Shown: positions 20,535 to 30,616, counted from the first letter of the stretch. The stretch is DNA of 61,716 nt from Bacillus sp. JCM 19058 (GCA_001310555.1 BAXO01000023.1:1-61716); one strand, 5' to 3'. A program made the numbers and translations. Notes: a model not told the origin generated them from the sequence alone.

Positions 20535-20651
20535 GAAGCGTATACGGTGCAAGATAAAAACCCTCCTCGGAAATTTTATGAAGCTTGTGTGTTCCCTTTG
20601 CGAATGCGAATTGACAGTTATGAGTAACCTCGGTTCGGGAAGACTATCCAT
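20535..20651 (-). CDS. Possible small leader peptide upstream of mgtE
   Basis: A 38-codon reading frame (MDSLPEPRLLITV...) starts 17 bases after the end of CAAGGAGGTGGTG, one of the best ribosome binding sites in the region (spacing about six), and ends about 50 bases before mgtE. No homology is recognised. It could be a leader ORF, a non-functional frame, or part of a larger protein broken by an indel. Nothing else in 20652-21114 looks coding, apart from a doubtful 82-codon frame with one hydrophobic stretch. Confidence 0.25.
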
Positions 20652-21114
20652 CCCACACCACCTCCTTGAAAAATCGTAAGCTTGCTAATGAATAAATGCC
20701 CTGAATATTTCCAGTTCCCCCGGTTTGACACGTTTAAAAGAATGGCGAACGTAAGCAAGCCAAGTAGAACTATAGCTACTACGCTAGATCGGGGAAGCCA
20801 GCTAGTAAGGTGTAGCTCCAAAAGCGGGTATGACAAGCAATGTCTCCTCCCAGCTAATGTTTTCAATTCCTCTCTTTATTATAGGGAAGGAGTTTCCCAT
20901 CTGTTCATTCAGGAGCAAACTTTATCCGATTCTGATTTTATTTTTTGAATTGCTCGGAAGGAAAAATGCTGTAACTATGTCATTCCCCCCTCAAAACAGA
21001 GCGTAAGGGATATGCCAATCAAGTGAGCAGCTTTCCCTGGCCCTTGACCCATCTCTCAAGGAATGAATATTCCCAGCACATGTATTTCCATGAAACCTGT
21101 TAAATGAGGAAATA

Positions 21115-21146
21115 CAAAAAGCACCCCCCAAGACATGGAGGTGCTC
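21115..21146 (-). terminator. Attenuator of the M-box leader
   Basis: On the reverse strand AGCACCTCC pairs with GGGGGGTGCT and is followed by TTTTTG. It lies 55 bases downstream of the aptamer and fits the expression platform of a transcription-terminating riboswitch. Confidence 0.75.
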
Positions 21147-21200
21147 ATACACATGCATAAATAATCATGCGCATTGCTTTGCACATATTGTCGGCTCCTC

Positions 21201-21350
21201 CATTCGTAGAGCTTTAGCACTGTGTGGCATAGGACTGAGCCAGCTACGTTAAAAACCACCTTATGTCGATGGTTTCTGTTGACCCATTGGCGTCTTTAGA
21301 CATTTTTGGGTAGTAGCATATCTCCAACACAGGAGCCTCACCTAACGAGG
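21201..21350 (-). ncRNA. M-box (ykoK) magnesium riboswitch
   Basis: The reverse strand reads CGTTAGGTGAGGCTCCTGT, GGAGATATGCTACTACCC, AAAATGTCTAAAGACGCCAA, TGGGTCAACAGAAA, CATCGACATAAGGTG and CCTATGCCACACAGTGC. These are the conserved segments of the Mg2+-sensing M-box aptamer in the right order. It precedes mgtE by about 720 bases with an intrinsic attenuator between them. Known M-box elements cause termination when Mg2+ is high. The remaining sequence up to 21660 (21351-21600) shows no gene. Confidence 0.92.
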
Positions 21351-21660
21351 AATATATTTGCTTGCATCGTTCACTTTACAGGGAAGAGAGAGTTCTGTCA
21401 ATAGGCATCAGTAGAAAGAAATACGAATATACAGTTTATAAAATCTGAGCACTATATAGTAATGAAATTGCTAATAGAGACTTGAACAACATGGATATTT
21501 TTTTTAGACTGGTGCTGCACTTTCTGCTAAAATCTAGGCTGTATCTAATTAGTTTGTTGATTATACAAACCATTTTGCTGATTCTAATAACAACGTTGCA
21601 TTTCTTGTGGCCCCGCTTTACAATAAAATTGAGTTTGAATTAAATGAAGGAGGAAATAGG

Positions 21661-23068
21661 ATGGCATCATTTATTCACGAGGATTTTATATTAAACAGTA
21701 AGGCTGCAAAGGTGTTGTATCATGATTATGCCAAGGACATGCCGATTTATGATTATCATTGTCATCTAAATCCGAAGGAAATTGCCGAGGATAAAGCGTT
21801 TACAAATATTTCGGAGATTTGGCTCCATGGTGATCATTACAAGTGGAGAGCACTTCGGACACTTGGTATAGAGGAAGCGTATATTACAGGAGAAGCTGAT
21901 GACAAGGAGAAGTTCAAGGCCTGGGCAAAGGCTGTTCCTTATACGATCGGTAATCCTCTTTATCATTGGACGCATCTTGAACTAAAGCGGTACTTTGATG
22001 TTGATTTATTATTAAACGAAAATACGGCAGATGAAATTTGGGAGCACTGCAACCGCTTACTTCAAACAAAGAATTTTACAGTACAGAGCATAATTAAGAA
22101 GTCAAATGTTAAATTAATTGCCACAACCGATGATCCGATTGATGATTTAGCCTATCATCGGGCAATTCAGAATGAAGGCTCACTTGAAACGAAGGTGTTG
22201 CCTGCATTTCGTCCTGATAAAGCTGTTGAATTAACCCGTCCTGAATTTAACAGTTATTTGGAGAAATTAGCTGAGGCTTCAGGTCAGAAGGTTGAGACGT
22301 ATGAGGATTTACTTAAGGCGATAGAGAATCGTGCGAATTTTTTTCCATGAGGCGGGTTGCCGTGTCTCCGATCACGGTATCGAAACGTTGCCGTTTGAGG
22401 AATGCACTTTAGAGGAAGCAGCTGCTATTTTTGATAAGGCGAAGTCTGGCCAGGCGGTTTCAAAGAAGGAGGAGCAACAGTATAAGACGTTTACACTGTT
22501 ATTTCTAGGTCGACTATATCGCTCGTTAGGATGGGTTATGCAGCTTCATGTTGGTGCGATTCGCAATAACAATGAGCGAATGTTTTCGAAATTAGGACCA
22601 GATACCGGATTCGATTCAATTCATGATTATGAATTTTCACGTTCTCTAAATCAATTTTTAAATGCACTTGAGCGAACTGATGAGTTGCCGAAAACGATTA
22701 TTTACAACTTGAATCCAGTGCATAATTACACGATTGCTTCAGCAATTGGAAACTTCCAATCTAGTGAAGCGAAAGGGAAAATACAATTTGGCTCTGGATG
22801 GTGGTATAACGATCAAAAGGATGGCATGATTAAGCAAATGACGGATCTGGCGAATATTGGCCTGCTTAGTTGTTTTGTAGGGATGTTAACCGATTCGCGA
22901 AGCTTTCTGTCCTATACGAGGCACGAGTATTTCCGCCGTATTTTATGCGATCTCGTCGGAGGCTGGATCGAGCAAGGTGAAGCGCCAAGAGATTATGAAT
23001 TGTTAGGTAAAATGATCCAGGATATTAGTTATACGAATGCGCAGCAATATTTTAATATTGAGCTGTAA
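21661..23068 (+). CDS. uxaC: Glucuronate/galacturonate isomerase (frame broken once)
   Basis: Uronate isomerase of the amidohydrolase superfamily; converts D-glucuronate to D-fructuronate and D-galacturonate to D-tagaturonate. Visible motifs are IYDYHCHLNPKEIAED (metal-binding HxH) near residue 25, WLHGDHYKWRALRTLGI, LIATTDDPIDDLAYH, and in the second part GWVMQLHVGAIRNNN and LTDSRSFLSYTRHEYFRRIL. ATG 21661 is preceded by GAAGGAGGA. One extra T in the run at 22341-22347 splits the gene; the joined length is about 469 residues, normal for UxaC. It is the first gene of a hexuronate cluster but has its own terminator. Confidence 0.95.
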
Positions 23069-23086
23069 GATTAAGGATAAAATAGT

Positions 23087-23120
23087 AAAAGTAGGCTGCG
23101 TTAGGCAGTCTACTTTTTTT
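23087..23120 (+). terminator. Intrinsic terminator after uxaC
   Basis: AAAAGTAGGCTGC pairs with GGCAGTCTACTTTT, followed by a T tract, 19 bases after the uxaC stop. Confidence 0.75.
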
Positions 23121-23261
23121 TGCGCTGAAGGAGCAGTTTGTTTTAAAAAAAAGAAGGATGAACGGATACTGCTGCTGTCGTTGTACCGGATGACATCTCT
23201 TTGAATGGCCCTTTTTAAATCCACGTTAGTATGCGAAAAGGGAATGAAGGGAAAGATACCC

Positions 23262-23311
23262 TTTACGCCCAACTACCATACTAGTATAATTACGTTAGGT
23301 TCTTAACCTAA
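23262..23311 (+). promoter_or_regulatory. Promoter and palindromic operator of the uxuR-uxuA-uxuB operon
   Basis: TTTACG at 23262-23267 and a perfect TATAAT at 23285-23290 are 17 bases apart. Immediately downstream is the exact 7-3-7 inverted repeat TTAGGTTCTTAACCTAA at 23295-23311. The repeat overlaps the expected transcription start, ideal for repression by the GntR protein encoded just after it (inference). Confidence 0.7.
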
Positions 23312-23327
23312 TGAAGGAGGTGAAAGG

Positions 23328-24002
23328 ATGAGAGACCATAATTTTCAAGGCACAACAAGGGATTTTACGTATCAGACGCTGAAGGATAGAATCCTTTCTT
23401 TGGAGTTGAAGCCAGGAACAAAAATTTCAGAAAAAGAAATTGCTGAGAAATTTAAAGTAAGCCGCACTCCCGTGAGAGAATCGTTTTTGACACTGGCTCA
23501 GGAAGGGCTTCTTGATATATATCCACAGAGTGGAACGATCGTGTCACGCATCGATTTAAAGGAAGCCGAGGAAGGGAGATTTGTTAGGGAGAAGCTTGAA
23601 CGAGCGATCGTTGTGGAAGCGTGCAATCATTTTTCGGATGACGATTTATTTTCGTTGGAATCCAATATTGTCATGCAGCAAATACTTGCCGAAAAAGACA
23701 ATTATACGCGCTTGTTTGAGTTGGATGAGGACTTTCACAAGACGCTTTTTAAAGGCTGTGGAAAGCTTCGTACATGGAAGATGATTCAGCAAATGAATAA
23801 CCAGTTTAAGCGATTGCGACTTCTGCGGCTGTTTTCGAATTCAGACTGGGATTTGCTCATCTCGCAGCATGCTGAGCTAGTAGAATGTATCAAACAAAAA
23901 GAAGCGGAAAAAGCAGATAAAATCATGGAGAGTCATTTACAGCTAATCGTATTTGAAAAACAGGAATTGAAGGAGCAATACCCAAATTATTTCAATTCAT
24001 AG
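23328..24002 (+). CDS. uxuR: GntR/FadR-family regulator of hexuronate genes
   Basis: 224-residue repressor. The N-terminal winged helix (residues 10-75) contains KISEKEIAEKFKVSRTPVRE and GLLDIYPQSGTIVSRID. The C-terminal FCD all-helical domain carries RFVREKLERAIV, LDEDFHKTLF and SQHAELVECIKQKEAEKA, with the metal-binding His/Asp pattern. AAGGAGGTG lies close to the ATG. It is transcribed with uxuA and uxuB from a promoter bearing an adjacent palindrome, so autoregulation with a uronate-derived inducer is likely. The name is given by context; ExuR-like is equally fitting. Confidence 0.85.
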   Translation: MRDHNFQGTTRDFTYQTLKDRILSLELKPGTKISEKEIAEKFKVSRTPVRESFLTLAQEGLLDIYPQSGTIVSRIDLKEAEEGRFVREKLERAIVVEACNHFSDDDLFSLESNIVMQQILAEKDNYTRLFELDEDFHKTLFKGCGKLRTWKMIQQMNNQFKRLRLLRLFSNSDWDLLISQHAELVECIKQKEAEKADKIMESHLQLIVFEKQELKEQYPNYFNS

Positions 24003-24019
24003 AAGGTAAGGGGATTTGG

Positions 24020-25149
24020 ATGAAAATTACTTTTCGTTGGTTTGGCAGCAAGGATGATACTGTAACATTAGAGCAAATTCGGCAAATCCCTGGAATGTAT
24101 GGGATTGTGGGGGCCTTGTTTGATATTCCAGTCGGAGAAGTCTGGCCACTTAAAAACATAAAGCAATTAAAGGAAGAGATTGAAGCGCAGGGGTTGCGTC
24201 TTGATGTGATCGAGAGTGTAAACGTACATGAAGATATTAAGCTCGGCTTGCCGACAAGAGAGCAGTATATTCAAAACTATCAAGAAACGTTAAGAAATCT
24301 GGCAAAAGTCGGTATTAAAGTAGTTTGCTACAATTTTATGCCTATTTTTGATTGGACACGTACGGATTTAGCAAAGCCATTACCTGATGGGTCAACGGCC
24401 TTAGCCTATGATAAAAACAAAATCGAGCATGTCGATCCGGCTCAGCTTGTCGAACAGATTGAACGGGACGCACACGGCTTTCTTATGCCTGGCTGGGAAC
24501 CGGAGCGTTTAAAAACAATAAAGCGACTGTTCGAATTATATAAGGGTGTTACTGAAGAAGAGCTGTTTGTGAATTTGCAACACTTTTTGGAGCAGATTAT
24601 TCCAGTTGCGGAGGAATGCAATATTCGCATGGCGATACATCCAGATGATCCACCTTGGTCCGTTTATGGGTTACCAAGAATTGTGACAAATAAAGAGAAC
24701 CTTGAGCGAATTATTAATCTCGTCGACAGTCCTTCCAATTGCTTGGCGATCTGCTCAGGTTCTCTAGGAGCTAATCCCAATAACGATATTCCAGCGATCA
24801 TGAGACATTTTGTTGCAAAGGATCGAGTGCCGTTCGTCCATGTTCGCAATGTGAAAATAGAGCCGGATGGTAGCTTCGCAGAATCGTCTCATCGTAGCTC
24901 AGATGGTTCTCTGGATATGTGTGAAATTGTTAAAGCGCTTCATGATACAGGTTTTACCGGGTTTCTTCGTCCTGATCACGGCCGAATGATCTTTGGCGAA
25001 CAAGCCCGCCCAGCTACGGCCTTTATGATCGGGCACTTGGCATTATGTACATTCTCGGTGTGTGGGATACACTTGAAAAAAGCAATCAGAACAAGGTAAA
25101 GGAGGAGGGGAATAAGCGTGACTACGTTGCACAAAGGCTTGGAAAGTAA
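24020..25149 (+). CDS. uxuA: D-mannonate dehydratase (frame broken near the C-terminus)
   Basis: Removes water from D-mannonate to give 2-keto-3-deoxygluconate. TIM-barrel enzyme with MKITFRWFGSKDDTVTL at the start, VVCYNFMPIFDWTRTDL, MAIHPDDPPW (metal site), SGSLGANPNNDI and FLRPDHGRMI. A missing G near 25013 throws the last stretch off frame; the true tail reads RPGYGLYDRALGIMYILGVW and ends at 25149, overlapping the next gene's start by about 32 bases. Length about 375 residues, slightly over the usual 355-360. It follows uxuR by 18 bases with AAGGTAAGGGG as RBS. Confidence 0.93.
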
Positions 25150-25966
25150 GGTTGCTGTTGTGACAGGAGGTGGCGGAGTTTTATGCGGTCAGATGGCTCT
25201 TGAACTCGCCCGACAGCGGATGAAGGTCGCCGTCTTAAATCGAACCTATGAAAAAGCGGAGCGCGTTGTCAGGGAGATCAAGAAGACCGGAGGAGAGGCA
25301 ATCGCAATCGCTTGTGATGTAACAAACGGTGACAGTGTAAATGAAGCGGACCAAAAAAAATCATGAAGGCATATGGCCAAGTCGATGTATTAATCAATGG
25401 CGCGGGCGGCAATCATCCGAAAGGAAGTACTTCTCGAGAAACCATGAATTTGGATGAGTTGGCAAATAAAGAGCTGATCAGTTTTTTTGACTTGACAACA
25501 GAAGGATTTGAATTTGTATTTCATTTAAACGTCATTGGCACGCTCCTACCGACGCAGGTTTTTTTTCTAAGCGGATGCTTAAGAATAAAGGAACAATTAT
25601 TAATATTTCATCGATGAGCGCACCGTCACCAATGACGAAAGTGCCGGCATACAGCGCCGCTAAGGCAGCCATTAATAATTTGACGCAATGGCTGGCTGTC
25701 CATATGGCGGAAACGGTATTCGTGTCAACGCGATTGCGCCGGGATTTTTCTTGACAGAACAAAATCGAAGCTTATTAACGAGGGAAGATGGCGGCTTCAC
25801 CGAACGAGCTGAGAAAATTGTTAATCATACTCCAATGAGACGGTTAGGTAAGCCAGAAGACTTACTTGGTACTCTGCTCTGGCTTGCTGATGAAGAAGCA
25901 AGCGGCTTTGTAACGGGGATTTGCGTTCCTGTCGATGGAGGATTCATGGCCTATTCTGGCGTTTAA
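25118..25966 (+). CDS. uxuB: D-mannonate oxidoreductase, SDR type (frame broken)
   Basis: Short-chain dehydrogenase of the YjmF/fructuronate reductase type; interconverts D-fructuronate and D-mannonate with NAD(P)H. The GTG start is preceded by AAGGAGGAGGGG. Motifs are [13 protein letters not shown] (cofactor), [39 protein letters not shown] (catalytic Tyr-Lys) and [15 protein letters not shown]. At least three indels break it: the A run at 25352-25359, the T run at 25557-25565, and a missing G near 25712. Corrected length is about 283 residues. With uxaC and uxuA it completes the steps from glucuronate to KDG; no KDG kinase or aldolase is in the window. Confidence 0.9.
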
Positions 25967-25967
25967 T

Positions 25968-26180
25968 CGTCGGAACGGCCCGCTCTCCCGTCGGAAAAAA
26001 AACTGACCCGTCGAAACGGTCTGCTCTCCTGTCGGAAAAAGAGCTGACCCGTCGAAACGAGTTGCTCTCCTGTCGGAAAAAGAGCTGAACCGTCGGAACG
26101 ATCTGCTCTCTCGTCGAAACGATCTGCTCTCCTGTCCGAAAAAGAGCCGAACCGTCGGAATGGTCCGCTCTCCTGTTCGG
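25968..26180. repeat. 41-bp tandem repeat array
   Basis: Direct repeats of 41 bases start at 25968, 26009, 26050 and 26112, with a 21-base truncated unit at 26091 and a 28-base partial unit at 26153. The unit begins CGTCGRAACGRTCTGCTCTC and continues TGTCGGAAAAAGAGCTGAMC. Units differ at several positions. Each contains GCTCT...AGAGC, able to form a small hairpin. It starts two bases after the uxuB stop. Reverse-strand frames across it give Arg/Ser-rich text typical of a non-coding repeat. Confidence 0.9.
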
Positions 26181-26427
26181 ATTGCAGAAGCGAGCTGAAT
26201 CTTTATAATTTTTCCGGAGCCTTGGAAACACAACAACCACGTATAAATAAAAGGGGCATTTCGTCAATAAGAAGGAAGCAAAGCACTTTCAATTGCTTTA
26301 AACTAATAATGACTGTTTATAATGTGGACTTCCTATAGTCGGTGTTGAGGAGTCGAGCGGTTTTTGGCTGTTTAGCTCCATATTTGGGAAGCTTAAGATG
26401 GTGAATTCAAAGGAGGGGACACCCCGG

Positions 26428-27591
26428 ATGGAGAAGGTTAGGATTGGGATTGTCGGTGTCGGCAATATGGGTATGGCTCATGCAGCATATCTTCATCGGC
26501 AAAAAAAATTAAAGGCGCTGTATTGACAGCCTTGTTGGAAGAGCGAACAGAGCAGGTAAAGGAGCTAGAAGAAAAATATGGTACGGATGTTACTGTATTC
26601 AGTCAGGAGGATGATTTTTTTTCAGTCCGGTTTAATCGATGCGGTTTTAATTGCGACTCCGCATTATGATCATCCGCGTTTGGCGATTAAAGCGTTTGAA
26701 GCTGGTTTGCACGTCATATGCGAAAAGCCAGCCGGAGTGTATACAAAGCAAGTACGTGAAATGAATGAGGCAGCTGAAAAAAAGCGGCAAGCAATTTTCG
26801 ATGATGTATAATCAGCGGACGAATCCACTTTACCAGAAGCTTCGAGACTTAATTCACTCGGGTGAGCTCGGCGAAATTCGCCGGATTAACTGGATTATTA
26901 CAAATTGGTACCGCTCACAAAGCTATTATGATTCCGGAGGTTGGCGGGCAACTTGGGCAGGTGAAGGCGGGGGAGTTCTGATCAATCAATGCCCACACCA
27001 GCTCGATCTTTGGCATTGGATGACTGCGATGACACCGAAGCGGGTTCGGGCCTTCTGTCATTTTGGCAAGCATCGTGACATTGAAGTCGAGGATGAAGTT
27101 ACGGCTTATGCCGAATACGAAAATGGTGCAACGGCAGTCTTTATTACAACAACGGGCGAAGCTCCAGGTACAAACCGCCTGGAAATTGCCGGGGAAAACG
27201 GGAAGGTAGTTGTAGAGGGTGGCAACCTGACCTTCTGGCGGTTACGGACGCCAGAGCCAGAATTTAATAAGAGCTATAAAGGAGGCTTTGGCAGCCCGGA
27301 ATGCTGGAAATGTGAAATTCCAGTACGCGGGAAGGAAACAGGCCACGAAGGAATTACTCAGAACTTTGTCAATGCGATTCTTCATGGCGAAGAGCTGATT
27401 GCCCTGGTGAGGAAGGCATCAACGGTTTAACGCTCTCCAATGCGATGCAACTCTCGACCTGGCTTGACGATTGGGTAACGTTGCCGCTGGATGAAGAGCA
27501 GTATTATCATCACTTGCAAGAGAGAATTAGCAATTCGACGGTCAAGAAGGCCGGCGAAGGAGTATTGCTTGATGTGAAAGGAACTCATTAA
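26428..27591 (+). CDS. Gfo/Idh/MocA-family sugar oxidoreductase (frame broken)
   Basis: NAD(P)-dependent sugar or inositol dehydrogenase. The N-terminal Rossmann motif is IGIVGVGNMGMAHA. AVLIATPHYDHPRLAIKAFE and HVICEKPAGVYTKQVREMNE hold the EKP signature lysine, and GGVLINQCPHQLDLWHWM is the substrate-side His block. RBS AGGAGGGG precedes ATG 26428 by about 11 bases. Four indels break the gene: the eight-A run at 26501, the T run near 26617, the A run near 26778, and a missing C near 27405. The joined length of about 388 residues is normal. It lies 20 bases from a second family member. Confidence 0.87.
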
Positions 27592-27611
27592 TGACAGTAG
27601 AGGTGGACTAG

Positions 27612-28686
27612 ATGAGCCGACAGGATGGAATGAACTATGCGCCAAAAGGAAAACCGAACCGAGTCGTCGAGCCAGGACAATTTACATTTGCTGCGATTGC
27701 CCTCGACCATGGTCACATTTATGGCATGTGCAACGGGCTAGTGGAAGCGGGCGCAAGCTTGAAATGGGTATACGACCCAGATGAGAAAAAGGTCGAGCGA
27801 TTTGTCAGCCAATTCCCCGATGTTCAAGTTGCCTCTTCCGAAGAGGAAATCATGAACGACCCGGAAGTACAATTGATTGCTGGGGCAGCGATAACGTCGA
27901 AACGCTGCGAGCTAGGCTTACGGGCAATGGATCATGGCAAGGACTATTTTACCGACAAAGCCCCGTTTACGACTTTAGAACAGCTTGAACTGGCAAAGCA
28001 AAAAGTAAAAGAAACGGGTAAGAAATACATGGTTTATTACAGTGAGCGTCTTCACGTAGAAAGTGCGGTTTTTGCCGGACAATTAATTGAAGAAGGGGCT
28101 ATTGGCAGAGTCATTCAAGTGACCGGGTTCGGTCCGCATCGGTTAAATGCGCCAAGCCGTCCAGAATGGTTTTTCAAAAAAAGAGCAGTATGGAGGTATT
28201 CTTTGCGACATCGGCAGCCATCAAATCGAGCAATTTTTATACTATGCTGACTGCAAGGACGCAAAAGTCGTGCACAGCAAGGTGGCAAACTACGATGCTA
28301 AGGATTACCCAGAACTTGAAGACTACGGTGATGCCACGCTCGTCGGCGATAATGGAGCGACAAACTATTTTCGTGTAGACTGGCATACACCAGATGGCTT
28401 AAGCACTTGGGTGATGGACGGATGTTCGTTACAGGGACAAAAGGCTATATTGAAATTCGAAAATATGTCGACGTGGCTAGAGAAAAGGACGGAAATCATC
28501 TTTATCTTGTGAACGATCAAGGTGAACAGCATTTTTCACTGTCAGGTAAGGTCGGCTATCCTTTTTTTTGGTGAATTGATTCTCGATTGTTTAAATCGAA
28601 CAGAGCATGCGATGACACAAGAGCATGCATTTAAAGCGGCGGAGTTGTGCTTGCTTGCTCAAGAAAATGCAATAAAGGTAGAATAG
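27612..28686 (+). CDS. Second Gfo/Idh/MocA-family oxidoreductase (frame broken)
   Basis: Divergent Gfo/Idh/MocA member of about 358 residues. The N-terminal Rossmann strand is degenerate (FAAIALDHGHIYGMCNGL instead of GxGxxG), typical of the subgroup often annotated only by fold. DYFTDKAPFTTLEQLELAK carries the lysine position (DKA for EKP), and GGILCDIGSHQIEQFLYY is the His block. Indels occur at the A run near 28178, at about 28410 (missing G, restoring TWGDGRMFVTG), and at the T run at 28562-28569. Tandem pairs like this often form oxidation/reduction steps in epimerisation of a sugar or inositol; here the substrate is unknown. Confidence 0.8.
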
Positions 28687-28789
28687 CGATTAGCCATTCT
28701 TCCATTGACGAATAAGTTTTTGAATTGCTAGACTTAGAGTATGTTCAAAATAGCTAGAAAAGAATCGCCTCCTATTGGAGGGAAGCTCT

Positions 28790-29734
28790 GTGCTGACCTC
28801 CAACAGGAGGTCGTGTTTGAACGAGTCGGCAAGTTATTTGAAAATTTATTCAACTAGCGCTGTTGTGAAGCAGCAGCTAGACAATGGGAGGCGCCATGCG
28901 ACGTCAGCTGTTTTTTTATCACCGTTGGAATTTTCCTATAGGATGACTACTAAACCATCATTTGGCTTCCATTCTCATGAGCATGCAGAAATCTACTATT
29001 TTCACGGTGGCAAATGTACATATCTGATCGGTGATCAGATTTTTAGCCTGGCAGCAGGCGATTTGATTTTAATGCACGGATTAACGTTACACTGTCCAAA
29101 GTTGTTTGAGGGCGAGGATTATATTCGAACAACCGTTCACTTTAACCAAAGCTACTTTAAAAATCTACTTGAGCCGATGGGGATGGCAGAAGTGCTTACT
29201 CCTTTTTCAACGCTAAGCTCATTGCTTATATCGTTCAAAGGACATGACAGGGAGGAGCTCGAACAGTTATTTGAAAGAATGGAACGCCATAAACGTCGAA
29301 TTGACAGCAGCTCTAATCAGCGCTTTCAGTTAACCTTTATGGAGCTGCTCGCCTTTCTGTACCCATTCTGTGCTAAACCGCTTGCCCAAAATAACGAGGC
29401 TGTTTCGGATAAAGAAAAGCATGTTCAGAAGGTCGTTTCCTATATTGAAAGCCGTTACAATGAAGATTTAAATCTCGATGCGCTTTCAGAACAGCTTCAT
29501 TTAAGCAAGTTTTATTTATCAAAAATATTTAAAGAAGTAACGGGTGTGACCATTTTCGGTTATTTGTATCAACGCAGAATCAATCAAGCGAAAATAGAAT
29601 TTACGGTAAAAAGGAAAGCGAGTGTGACTGAGGTTAGTTATCGAACTGGCTTTAAACACCCGTCCCATTTCAGCAAAGTGTTTAAGCAATTAACAGGGGT
29701 TACGCCGGAAAAATATCGCAAGGAGATGGGATAA
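28790..29734 (+). CDS. AraC-family regulator with cupin domain
   Basis: Regulator of about 315 residues. The cupin sensor (HSHEHAEIYYFHGGKCTYLIG and LAAGDLILMHGLTLHCP) is followed by a C-terminal double HTH (DALSEQLHLSKFYLSKIFKEV, then FKHPSHFSKVFKQLTGVTPEKYR). The GTG start was chosen because GGAGGG lies seven bases upstream. The start region can fold: CCTCC at 28768 and 28796 are both complementary to the SD. It lies between two oxidoreductase genes and an isomerase gene, so it probably controls that cluster. Confidence 0.85.
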   Translation: MLTSNRRSCLNESASYLKIYSTSAVVKQQLDNGRRHATSAVFLSPLEFSYRMTTKPSFGFHSHEHAEIYYFHGGKCTYLIGDQIFSLAAGDLILMHGLTLHCPKLFEGEDYIRTTVHFNQSYFKNLLEPMGMAEVLTPFSTLSSLLISFKGHDREELEQLFERMERHKRRIDSSSNQRFQLTFMELLAFLYPFCAKPLAQNNEAVSDKEKHVQKVVSYIESRYNEDLNLDALSEQLHLSKFYLSKIFKEVTGVTIFGYLYQRRINQAKIEFTVKRKASVTEVSYRTGFKHPSHFSKVFKQLTGVTPEKYRKEMG

Positions 29735-29760
29735 TCTAATAAGAAAGAGAGTGAATATAG

Positions 29761-30611
29761 ATGAAATTCTCAGTATTTACGGTTATGACGCCAACCTTAA
29801 CACCTGAGGAGCTAATTCCTGAGCTGAAGAAAAACGGCTACGACGGTGTCGAGTGGCGCTATAAACAGCTTGGCGAAGAGGAAAAACAGCAAAAGCCAAG
29901 CTTTTGGGGAAACAATCGTTGTACGGTTCAGCCGTCAGACAGCGAGCAGCAATTAGAGAAGCTAAAAAAAAGCGGCGGACGAAAGCGGGATTAACACGAT
30001 CGGTATTACCCCTTACTTACAATGCGGCGATCTTGAAGCAACCGAACAAGTGCTGAAGGTCGCAAGTAAGTTCGGAGCAAAAATGATCCGTCTCGGTGTC
30101 TCTCGCTACGATCGAACAGAAAATTATAATGACTTATTTAATAAAGAAATTGAGTATTTGAATGAAGCGGAGCAGCTGTGTAAGCAATATAAGGTCAAGG
30201 GAGTTCTGGAAACCCATCATGTGACCATTGCCCCTAGCGCTAGCTCTGCTTATCGACTCGTTAGCTCATTTGATCCCGATCATATCGGTGTGTTGTTCGA
30301 TCCGGGAAATATGGTAAATGAAGGCTACGAAAACCATCGAATGGGTCTAGAGCTCTTAGGACCATACTTGGCTCATGTTCATGCAAAAAAATGGCGGTTG
30401 GAAAACGCTGGGTGAACGTGAGGATGGCTCGGTTCAGTGGCAGTGTGGCTGGGTTGGAGTTGAAAAAGGGGTTGTCGATTGGGCTCAAGTCTTAAAGGAT
30501 TTGAAATCAGTTGGCTACGATGGTTATATTGGGATGGAAGACTTCAGTGGCGTTCATTCCGATAAAGAAGCGTTGCAGCATAATATTGAATGGTTTAAAA
30601 GCTTACTATAA
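29761..30611 (+). CDS. TIM-barrel sugar phosphate isomerase/epimerase (frame broken)
   Basis: Xylose-isomerase-like TIM barrel protein (AP endonuclease 2 superfamily; IolE/IolI-like). It opens MKFSVFTVMTPTLTPEELIP, with KNGYDGVEWRY near residue 28, GVLETHHVTIAPSASSAYRL, HIGVLFDPGNMV (metal-site Asp), LAHVHAKNGGW and YIGMEDFSGVHS. Two A runs (29966-29973 and 30387-30393) break the frame. Joined length is about 283 residues. It begins 26 bases after the AraC gene and completes a four-gene cluster for metabolism of an unidentified sugar or cyclitol. Confidence 0.85.
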
Positions 30612-30616
30612 ATGCA

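Noticed and set aside
20618..20866. 82-codon reverse frame with one hydrophobic segment upstream of mgtE
   Set aside because: A membrane peptide was considered, but the start lacks an RBS and the C-terminus runs through the strong SD of another frame; not enough support.
25968..26180. CRISPR array
   Set aside because: Units are contiguous without unique spacers and no cas gene is nearby.
25862..26267. Arg/Ser-rich reverse-strand reading frames over the 41-bp repeats
   Set aside because: The frames exist only because the repeat unit lacks stops in those phases. There is no RBS, the text changes with each truncated unit, and it overlaps the uxuB gene.
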